Below, one piece after another: positions 38,848-46,100 of a DNA stretch of 64,000 nt (position 1 is the stretch's first letter; every line of letters begins with the position of its first letter). Both the position numbers and the translations under genes were made by a program. The notes beneath the pieces were generated by a model. The model did not search any database. It was given only the letters and a program-made list of their open reading frames with translations, and was not told the origin of the DNA. The DNA comes from CALDOK01 sp964481655. Its GTDB lineage: Bacteria > Myxococcota_A > UBA796 > JAFGLY01. Location of the stretch: positions 6,761 to 70,760 of the forward strand of contig CAYZVO010000016.1 in the NCBI GenBank assembly GCA_964481655.1, given 5' to 3'.

Positions 38848-39232
38848 ACCGCCACGCAGCCCAGGCGCAGGGGATGCCGGCGACGATGATGACCGCCCAG
38901 GTGGTGGGGTCCCAGGGCATGACCATGCTGCGGTAGAGCAGACGCCCCAGGGCCAGGGCCAGCACCGGCGTGAGCAGCAGGGTGCGCTGGGGGCTGTAGG
39001 TGCGGTAGCCCAGGTGGACCTCGAGGAACTCGAGCACCGGGGGCAGCAGCAGCAGCGGCAGCAGCAGGTCGAAGGGGTGCGCCGCGGGGCTGCGCGCCAG
39101 GATCTGCAGGGCGATGAGGCCGTAGGTCAGCGGCCAGAGCAGCAGGCAGCGACGGCAGACGTGCACCCCGCCCACCCTGACGCAGCGGTCGTACCGCTCC
39201 GGGTGGTGGTGGGACAGCCAGAGGCCGGCCAC
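38831..39232 (-). CDS. DUF2085-like small membrane protein
   Basis: A 133 aa protein with about four membrane helices and the segment CVRVGGVHVCRRCLLLWP near the N-terminus, matching the Cys-rich start of DUF2085-type proteins. Function unknown. It starts at a GTG 7 bases past the stop of the gene upstream, without a clear ribosome site, so the start is uncertain, though coupling is plausible. Confidence 0.7.
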   Translation of the reverse strand: MAGLWLSHHHPERYDRCVRVGGVHVCRRCLLLWPLTYGLIALQILARSPAAHPFDLLLPLLLLPPVLEFLEVHLGYRTYSPQRTLLLTPVLALALGRLLYRSMVMPWDPTTWAVIIVAGIPCAWAAWRFSQQP

Positions 39233-39239
39233 GGCCAGG

Positions 39240-40268
39240 CTACTTCGGGCTGGTGACGGCGGTGGCCTGCAGCAGCTTGATGTCGGCCTCGGCGTAGTTG
39301 GCCGAGGACATGTAGACCTCGATGCCGTCGGCCCAGCGGAGCCACTCTTCGTCCGGGGCGCCCTTGAGCTCCTTCGAGAACGAGGAGTAGGTCATCAGGC
39401 GCTTGGGACCGTCGGGCTGGTCTTCGGGCGGGTTCACGGTGCCGACCACGGCCGCGTAGTACTTGGGCACCGACCCCTCGATGGCGATCTCCTTCTCCTC
39501 GAGCACGTTGCCGTTCCGGTCCATGATGATGGCGTTGAGCCGGATGTCGGTCATCTCGAACTTGGAGTCGTTCTTGAGCAGGAACTGGAAGACCGTGACG
39601 TTCTCGGCGTCCGGGTTGTCCGGCGGGAGCTTGAGCCAGCGGGGGTTGTGCACGAAGAGGTAACGATCCGGATTGTAGATGGGATCGAAGTTGTCGCGCT
39701 CGCGGGCGTCGGCGAAGAAGTAGGCGGGGATGACGTCCTGGACGGCCACCCAGCCCTTCTTGCCGTCGGCTTCCACCTGGTACCAGTCGTTCCGCTTGGC
39801 CAGCAGGCGGATGGTCTGGTCCTTGAACAGGTTGGTGACCGTGGCGGAGTTGGCGGACGGCTCGCGGTGCAGGGCGGCCTGGTCGGCGGTGACGAGCATC
39901 TCGGTGAGCGCGAGGCCCCCCGGCCCGCCGATGAGGCTCAGTTCTTCGACATCCGGGATGTTCGAGGCCCAGTGGTAGAAGTACCAGCCGCCGACCGCGC
40001 CGGCCGCCACGAGCAGGGCGATCAGGGCGTTGCGCAGGCCGTTGCCCCGGGGGGGGCGGAAGTCGTCGTCGTCGTCGGCTGCTGCGGGGCGGGAGCGGAC
40101 CAGACCCTTGAGCTCGGGGACCTCGGTGGCGTAGAGCCAGTCCGAGGCACCGGGGGGCTGGATCATGGAGCCGGCAGAGATCTCACCGCGGCGGGCGAGC
40201 TCTTCGAGCTCGCTGATGTCCTTGGCGGAAAACTGTCGGTCACCGTCGGTGACGAGCCACCTGGCCAT
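39240..40268 (-). CDS. Membrane protein with GYF-2-like and SH3b-like domains
   Basis: A 342 aa protein. Residues 1-57 form a GYF-2-like domain (RWLVTDGDRQFSAKDISELEELARRG). An Asp-rich linker follows, then one membrane helix near 80-98, and an SH3b-like domain at about 120-185 (LVTADQAALHREPSANSATV and GWVAVQDV). The rest contains FQFLLKNDSKFEMTDIRLNA, a strand-rich extracytoplasmic domain typical of DUF3426-like proteins. A single-pass membrane sensor or envelope organiser is plausible. Divergent from the flavodoxin-like gene. Confidence 0.82.
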   Translation of the reverse strand: MARWLVTDGDRQFSAKDISELEELARRGEISAGSMIQPPGASDWLYATEVPELKGLVRSRPAAADDDDDFRPPRGNGLRNALIALLVAAGAVGGWYFYHWASNIPDVEELSLIGGPGGLALTEMLVTADQAALHREPSANSATVTNLFKDQTIRLLAKRNDWYQVEADGKKGWVAVQDVIPAYFFADARERDNFDPIYNPDRYLFVHNPRWLKLPPDNPDAENVTVFQFLLKNDSKFEMTDIRLNAIIMDRNGNVLEEKEIAIEGSVPKYYAAVVGTVNPPEDQPDGPKRLMTYSSFSKELKGAPDEEWLRWADGIEVYMSSANYAEADIKLLQATAVTSPK

Positions 40269-40404
40269 GCTCAGGCCTCCTGTCGAGAGGGTCCCGTGGG
40301 GGTGTGGATGGAGGGCGTGACAGCCCGATCCTACCCTTGGGAGGCGTATTCCTACCTTGCGCCTCGATCGACCGTCAACCGCACTACAGCGGCATCCGCA
40401 AAGG

Positions 40405-40433
40405 TTGACCCACGTTTTGCAGGGCGTTACCGA
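40405..40433 (+). promoter_or_regulatory. Possible promoter for the flavodoxin-like gene
   Basis: TTGACC at 40405-40410 and TACCGA at 40428-40433 are spaced 17 bases, about 24 bases upstream of the ATG at 40457. The -35 is good, the -10 weak. Confidence 0.35.
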
Positions 40434-40456
40434 CCCGCCCCTTCCCGGGAGAGTCC

Positions 40457-40894
40457 ATGCCCTTCGAGCCCCTCCACGTCTGCATCGTGTACGACAACGC
40501 CCGCGGGCACTGCAGCCGCGTGGTGGCCCGGATGAAGGAGATGCTCGAGCACCGGGCCTTCATCGTGGACACCCACGAGGTGGGCGACGGCGAGCTGGAC
40601 ATCGACGCCTACCGCGGCCTCATCTTCGGCACCCCGGTCACCGGCCTCGCCATCCGCGGCCAGGGCCCCTCCCGCCGCCTGCGGGAGTTCATCGAGGCCC
40701 TCCCGGACCTCGACGAGCACCAGGTCGCCATCTTCTGCGTCTACGAGACCCGCCCAGGCAACACCTTCGACCGCATGAAGAACCTGCTCTTCGAGAAGGG
40801 CGCCCAGTTCGTGGCCGAGCAGGCCTTCTGGGTGATGCAGCCCCACCGCTGGGACCACATCATCCCGGCGGAGTGCATGGTCCGGATCCGCTGA
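40457..40894 (+). CDS. Flavodoxin-like protein
   Basis: A 145 aa single-domain protein with the FMN-phosphate-loop-like start HVCIVYDNARGHCSRVVARM, a central LIFGTPVTGLAIRGQGPS and VAIFCVYETRPGN, matching the flavodoxin fold. The phosphate loop is less Thr/Ser rich than in true flavodoxins, so FMN binding is likely but unproven. Probably an electron carrier or small reductase. GGGAGAG precedes the ATG. The stop is followed closely by a CAGCTGTCAG-type repeat. Confidence 0.82.
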   Translation: MPFEPLHVCIVYDNARGHCSRVVARMKEMLEHRAFIVDTHEVGDGELDIDAYRGLIFGTPVTGLAIRGQGPSRRLREFIEALPDLDEHQVAIFCVYETRPGNTFDRMKNLLFEKGAQFVAEQAFWVMQPHRWDHIIPAECMVRIR

Positions 40895-40899
40895 CGCGG

Positions 40900-41050
40900 A
40901 GCTGTCAGCTCTCAGCCTTCAGCTGTCAGCTTCGATGCGCAGGGTTGCGGCGTTTGCCGGCTCCCTCCACGTGTCGGCGTGAACTCGCTGGGGAGCGACC
41001 ACGTCGCGACCCGGTGGAGACGGGCTGACAGCTGACAGCTGATAGCTGCT
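40900..41050. repeat. Inverted-repeat element bounded by CAGCTGTCAG copies
   Basis: CAGCTGTCAGCTCTCAG units at 40900-40931 and the complementary CTGACAGCTGACAGCTGAT units at 41023-41048 flank about 92 bases of unrelated sequence, making a 150-bp element with terminal inverted repeats between two convergent genes. Related to the repeat at 26984-27016. No transposase or RAYT gene is in the window. Confidence 0.6.
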
Positions 41051-41068
41051 GTTGAGCCGCGCAGCGGG

Positions 41069-41368
41069 TCAGCAGCTCCCGTAGTGCCCGCCCAGCCGCA
41101 CTGAGAACGAGCCCCAGTACTGGTTGTAGTCCACGTGCAGATCCACGCCGCTGGACATCCAGCGCTGGATCTCGGCGGGGATCAAGAAGGTCACACCGTC
41201 GGTCTCGTGCTTCTCGTCGTCCTGCTTGGGCTCATCCAGAGCCAGCCCCATGCGGGGCCCGCCTCAGCCATAGCCCTGGATCACCACGCGGATGCCCTGG
41301 CCGGGCTCACCGCGCTTGTCCATGAGGGTCTTGATCTCTTCCGTGGCCTTCGAGCTGATGTGGAGCAT
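41069..41368 (-). CDS. HesB-like selenoprotein (in-frame TGA as Sec35)
   Basis: A 99 aa protein of the HesB/IscA-like group read through an in-frame TGA at 41266-41264 (codon 35). The first part is MLHISSKATEEIKTLMDKRG and IRVVIQGYG, then Sec, then GGPRMGLALDEPKQDD and TFLIPAEIQRWM. The Sec position corresponds to the first conserved Cys of IscA-type proteins. AGGAGG lies 5 bases before the ATG at 41368. A hairpin with the expected SECIS spacing follows the TGA. A normal gene caller would report only the last 60 codons from an internal ATG. C99, the last residue, is the only other thiol; the usual CGC motif is absent. Function may be Fe-S or redox related. Confidence 0.88.
41229..41243 (-). 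promoter_or_regulatory. SECIS-like hairpin for the selenoprotein
   Basis: Immediately downstream of the TGA, GGCTC and GAGCC pair perfectly around the 5-base loop TGGAT, inside the coding frame. The loop starts 25 bases after the TGA and has G at its second position, which agrees with published bacterial SECIS rules (16-37 bases, a G in the first two loop bases). An alternative stem using GGGCT/AGCCC also exists. Confidence 0.7.
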
Positions 41369-41612
41369 GGGGTCCTCCTGCTGGTTCGGTGGCGAGCCGG
41401 GCTCCCGGCCGCCCACAACCCGGAGAGTCCTCACGGGGGGCGGGCGTTACGCGACCCAGCGCATTCTCCTGGGATTCCGACGCTTTCTTTTCGATGTGGG
41501 CGCTTTGCGGTGAACCATCGTCGTGCTAACACGCGAGCGAGGCCGCTCCCGCGTGACGGCCCAGACCCCTGCCGAGCTTGGCTCGGCCACGAGGAACCCC
41601 CCTGGAGACACC

Positions 41613-42095
41613 ATGAAGAACCTGCTTCTCGTCATCTGCGCTGGCAGCCTGCTGAGCATCGGCATCACCGGTTGCTTCGGTGACAAGCCCGACACCGGCC
41701 CCGACACCACCGAAGGCGACACCGACACCGACACCGACGCCGACAGCGACACCGACGCTGACGCCGACAGTGACACCGACACCGACGTCGCCGACTGCGA
41801 CATGAACAGCGCGTGGCCTTGCTCCTGCCAGGCGGAGACCTGCGACGATGGCAGCACCTGCATCGGGCTGCAGGGCTTGGGCGACGGCTCCACGGGCTAC
41901 TGCGCCGCGACCTGCAGCGCCCAAGGAGCGCACAGCGACTGCCCCGACACCGACTTCGCGGCGGAGGCTATGTGCGCGGTCCAGGGTGATGGCGTCTACT
42001 ACTGCGCGCTCATCTGCTACAACGGCGACGCTGATTGCCCGGGCGACCAGACCTGCTACGACACCGGCCACGGCTACGGCATCTGCCATCCGTAG
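41613..42095 (+). CDS. Cys-rich lipoprotein with DTD acidic linker
   Basis: A 160 aa lipoprotein (SIGITGC, Cys21) whose linker is an extreme Asp/Thr repeat (DTGPDTTEGD then DTDTDTDADSD-type units, residues 26-55). The C-terminal 100 residues hold about 12 Cys in C-x2-C, C-x5-C type spacing (CDDGSTCIG, CPGDQTCYD) like the disulfide-knot repeats of the 33740 protein. CTGGAG precedes the ATG. Followed by a strong hairpin terminator. Confidence 0.85.
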   Translation: MKNLLLVICAGSLLSIGITGCFGDKPDTGPDTTEGDTDTDTDADSDTDADADSDTDTDVADCDMNSAWPCSCQAETCDDGSTCIGLQGLGDGSTGYCAATCSAQGAHSDCPDTDFAAEAMCAVQGDGVYYCALICYNGDADCPGDQTCYDTGHGYGICHP

Positions 42096-42121
42096 CTGTT
42101 GATCGTTCCTTTGCCACCGCG

Positions 42122-42145
42122 ACCCCCGGGCCTCGGCCCGGGGGT
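42122..42145. terminator. Strong bidirectional hairpin terminator
   Basis: ACCCCCGGGCC (42122-42132) and GGCCCGGGGGT (42135-42145) form a perfect 11-bp stem with a minimal loop, between the convergent genes ending at 42095 and 42154. Three T residues follow on the plus strand. Confidence 0.75.
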
Positions 42146-42153
42146 TTCGTGCT

Positions 42154-43095
42154 TCAGCCGACCCCCTCCATGAACCCCGCCAACGCCTTGGTGGTGTCCA
42201 GGGGGTTGGTGTGCACGAAGGTGTGGTCCCCCACCATGCGGCGCTCCTGCAGCTGGGGCCAGACCTTGCGGGCGTGGCTCCAGGCGCGGCCCGGTGTGGT
42301 CAGGGAGAGCTGGGGCAGCATCAGCAGCACGGGGCAGCTGACCGCCGCCAGCAGGGGCTCGATGTCGGCCTGCACGGCGTCGGAGACGATGGCGTCGAAG
42401 CCCCGGTCGCTGAGGTTGGCGGTGTAGCTGCCGTCGGTCTTGCGGCGGAAGCAGGCCGCCCAGGCGGTGCGGTCGGTCTCGTCGCCCACCTGGTGCTGGA
42501 GCAGCAGGGGCATCTGGTTCACGAAGGCGTCGTGGTCCGGGAACGGCCCGCGCTCGGGGCGGAAGGCGTCGCGGATCAGGCGCTTGTTGGCCAGCAGCTT
42601 GGAGACCCCCCGCGGTGGCGCGGGGTCGGCCAGGGCCAGGCTGCGCACCCGCGCTGGGCGGGTGGCCGCGAAGTGCATCGCCACCTTGCCCCCCCAGGAG
42701 TGACCGGCCAGGTCGACCCGATCGAGGCCGGTGGCGTCGAGGAAGGCCTCGAGATCGGCGCTGGTGGCCTCGAGGCTGTAGTCGCTCGAGGTCTTGCTGC
42801 TCAGGCCGTGGCCCCGCTGGGTCGGCGCGAGCACCCGGCGGCCGGTGGTGGCCATGATCGCCGCGCTCCGGGCCCAGATCCAGGCGGTGTTGTTCAGGCC
42901 GTGCAGCAGCACCAGGGGAGGGCCATCGCCCGCCCACTCCAGCCGCTGCAGGCGCTGCTCGCCGGCCTGGACGAAGCCGTCGTCGGGCCAGCGCTCCAGG
43001 GGCGTGACCTCGAGGTAGGCGGGGTGCTGGGCCTTGGTGTGCGCGGCCCAGGCCTGCACGCCACGGTGCATCAGGGCGGTGAACAGATGGGCCAT
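42154..43095 (-). CDS. Alpha/beta hydrolase
   Basis: A 313 aa alpha/beta hydrolase. Oxyanion loop LVLLHGLNNTAWIW, nucleophile Ser133 in AGHSWGGKVAM, and catalytic His in MVGDHTFVHTNP near residue 292. The APTQRGHGLSSKTSSDY segment after the second strand fits the epoxide hydrolase/peroxidase-like group. Substrate unknown. Cytoplasmic, lies 48 bases downstream of uvrA on the same strand. Confidence 0.92.
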   Translation of the reverse strand: MAHLFTALMHRGVQAWAAHTKAQHPAYLEVTPLERWPDDGFVQAGEQRLQRLEWAGDGPPLVLLHGLNNTAWIWARSAAIMATTGRRVLAPTQRGHGLSSKTSSDYSLEATSADLEAFLDATGLDRVDLAGHSWGGKVAMHFAATRPARVRSLALADPAPPRGVSKLLANKRLIRDAFRPERGPFPDHDAFVNQMPLLLQHQVGDETDRTAWAACFRRKTDGSYTANLSDRGFDAIVSDAVQADIEPLLAAVSCPVLLMLPQLSLTTPGRAWSHARKVWPQLQERRMVGDHTFVHTNPLDTTKALAGFMEGVG

Positions 43096-43143
43096 GGTGG
43101 CTCCGGGCGGGGTCGTGCGTGGCGGGCGGGGGTCAATCCCCCC

Positions 43144-46100
43144 CTACAATAGCGCCGCCAGCGCCCTGCCGGTGTGGCTGGCGGTGACCCGGCTGATCTC
43201 GTCAGGCGTGCCCTGGGCCACGATGGTCCCCCCGGCCTCGCCGCCTTCGGGGCCCAGGTCGATGACGTGATCGGCCGCGCGGATCAGCTCGGGGGCGTGC
43301 TCGATGAGCACGACGGTGTCGCCGCGGTCCACCAGGCGCTGGAGCACCCCCAGCAGGTGGACCACATCCGCCGGGTGCAGGCCGGTGGTGGGTTCGTCGA
43401 GCAGGTAGACGGTGCCGCGGCGGCGGATGGCGAGCTCCTGCGCCAGCTTCACCCGCTGGGCCTCGCCCCCCGACAGGGTGTTGGCCGGCCGCCCGAGCTC
43501 CAGGTAGCCCAGGCCCACCTCGACCATGGTGCGCAGGACCCGCGCGACCTTGCGGTGGTTGGCGAAGATCTCCAGGGCGTCCTGGGCGGGCATGGCCAGG
43601 ACATCGGCGATGGAGTGGCCCTGCCAGCGCACATCCAGCACGCGCTCGCGGTAGCGCTGGCCACCGCACTCGTCGCAGGGCATCCACACGTCCGACAGGA
43701 AGTGCATCTCGATGAGCACCGCCCCGCGGCCGTTGCAGGCCGGGCAGGCGCCGTGGCGGTTGTAGGAGAAGTCCGCCGCGGTGAGGCCCCGCATCTGGGC
43801 CTCGGGGATCTGGGCGTAGAGCTTGCGCAGGGGGTCGAGCAGCTTGGTGTAGGTGGCGGGGCTCGAGCGCGGGGAGCGGCCGATGGGGGTGTGGTCCACG
43901 ACCACCACGCGGTTGAGGCCCGGGGGCAGCTCGAGGCCGGCGGCGGGCAGGCCGTCGGGGCCTTCGCGGGCGGCCTTGTTGCGGGCCAGGGCCTTGACCA
44001 GCCGCGGGGCCAGGGTGTCCATGACCAGGGTGGACTTGCCCGAGCCGCTGACGCCGGTGACCACGGTGAGGCAGCCGGTGGGGACGTCGACCGTGAGCTC
44101 GCGCAGGTTGTGGCCGGTGGCTCCGCGGATGGTGATGGGGGGCCCGGGTGAACGCGGAGCGTCCGGTGCCGGGAGGCTCGCGCGCCCGGCGAGCCAGGCG
44201 CCGGTGACGGAGGCGGGGTCTTCGACGATCTGACCCGGCGTGCCCTGGGCGACGATGGTGCCGCCGGCGGCGCCGGCCCCCGGGCCGAGGTCGATGACGT
44301 GATCGGCGCGCCGGATGGTGGCGAGATCGTGCTCGACCAGGACCACGGTGTTGCCCAGGTCGCGCAGGCCTTCGAGGGTGTCCAGCAGGCGGCCTACGTC
44401 GCGGGCGTGCAGCCCGATGGTGGGTTCGTCGAGCACGTAGAGGGTGCCGGTGAGCCGGGAGCCGAGCTGAGAGGCGAGGCGGATGCGCTGGGCCTCGCCC
44501 CCGGAGAGGGAGTGGCCGCGGCGATCCAGGGTGAGGTAGCCCAGGCCCACGTCGATGAGGAAGCCCAGCCGGGAGCGCAGCTCGGGCAGGAGCTGGGCGG
44601 TGATCTGGCGCTCGCGGGAGGACAGCTCGAGGGCGTCCACCCAGGCCTGGGCCCCGGTCACGGTGTGCGCGCAGAGCTGGGCGATGTTGTGTTCGCCGAT
44701 GCGCACCCCCAGGATGGGGGCCTTCAGGCGCTGGCCGTGGCAGGCGGGGCAGGTGCTGGCCACGCCGCTGGCGTCCTTGACCTCGCCCAGGCCGTCGCAG
44801 CGCACGCAGGCGCCCACGTGGCTGTTGAAGGAGAAGTCCCGGGGGGTGGGCTGCTCGGGCAGCACCGGGCCGTGCTCGGGGCACTCGGCCCGCAGGGAGA
44901 GGGGCAGGGGCTCGCCGCGGACGGGCTGGAACACGGCGCGGTCGCGATCGTAGCCGTAGGCCAGCCGCACGGCGTCGGCGACCCGCTCGGGCTCGGCGGT
45001 GGCGGGGTCGAGCCGGTCGATGACCAGCCAGGCCCCGGTGGCGAGCTGCTCGACGGCTGCCGGGGCCTCGAGGGGGAGATCGGCGCCGCTGGCCCACAGG
45101 CGGGTGAGGCCGTCGCGCAGCAGCTCGGCCTGGCGGGCGGGGGCGTCGGCGGCGGGGCGCAGCTCGGCCAGCATGCGTCCGCGGCCTGGGGCCTGCTCGG
45201 CCAGCCAGCGGGCGGCGGATGAGGGGTCGAAGCCCAGCACGGGGCGGCCGCAGAGGTGGCAGTGGGGACGGCCGATGCGGGCGTACAGCAGCCGCAGCAG
45301 GTCGTAGATCTCGGTGACGGTGGCCACCGTGGAGCGCGGGTTGTGGGCGGCCTTGCGCTGCTCGATGGCGATGGACGGGGCGAGCCCTTCGATGGAGTCC
45401 ACCGGCGCGCGATCCAGCCGCCCCAGGAAGCGCCGGGCGTAGGTGGAGAGGGACTCCACGTAGCGGCGCTGGCCTTCGGAGAAGAGGGTGTGCAGGGCCA
45501 GCGAGGACTTGCCCGAACCCGAGACGCCCGTGACGACGGTCATGGCGCCCTTGGGGATGGTGACGTCGATGCCCTGGAGGTTGTGGCGCCGGGCGCCGCG
45601 CACGACGATGTCGTGGTCCTGACGGGCGGGGGCGGCGTAGGGGGCGACGGGCTCGGCGGCCAGGGCGGCGGCGGGGGCCGCGAATTCCGGCAGGGCCGCC
45701 AGGACGTGGCCGGTGGGGGTGTCGAGGGTGGCGATGTGCTCGGGGGTGCCCTGGCCCACGAGCTGACCGCCGCCTTCGCCGCCGTCGGGGCCCAGGTCGA
45801 TGAGCTGGTCGGCGACCTTGATGACGTCGGTGTTGTGCTCGATGACCACGACGGTGTTGCCGGCGTCCACCAGGGCCTGCAGGGCGCCGAGCAGGCGCTG
45901 GATGTCGGCGAAGTGCAGGCCGGTGGTGGGCTCGTCAAGCAGGTAGAGGGTGCGTCCCGTCGGTGGGCGCTGCAGCTCCCGGGCCAGCTTGATGCGCTGG
46001 GCCTCGCCGCCGGAGAGGGTGGAGCTGGGCTGGCCCAGGGCGACGTAGCCGAGGCCCACCTGATCGAGGGTCTCGAGGGGCCGGGCGATGCCCTTGTGGT

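Noticed and set aside
41069..41251. Short 60-codon ORF starting at the internal ATG
   Set aside because: The ATG lacks a convincing ribosome site and the protein would miss its N-terminal half; the selenoprotein reading from 41368 explains both parts.
41264..41266. The TGA in the HesB-like gene as a nonsense mutation or sequencing error
   Set aside because: The residue context (Sec then GGP) and the downstream hairpin at SECIS spacing fit a selenoprotein; no frameshift is needed. Still open until sel genes are checked.
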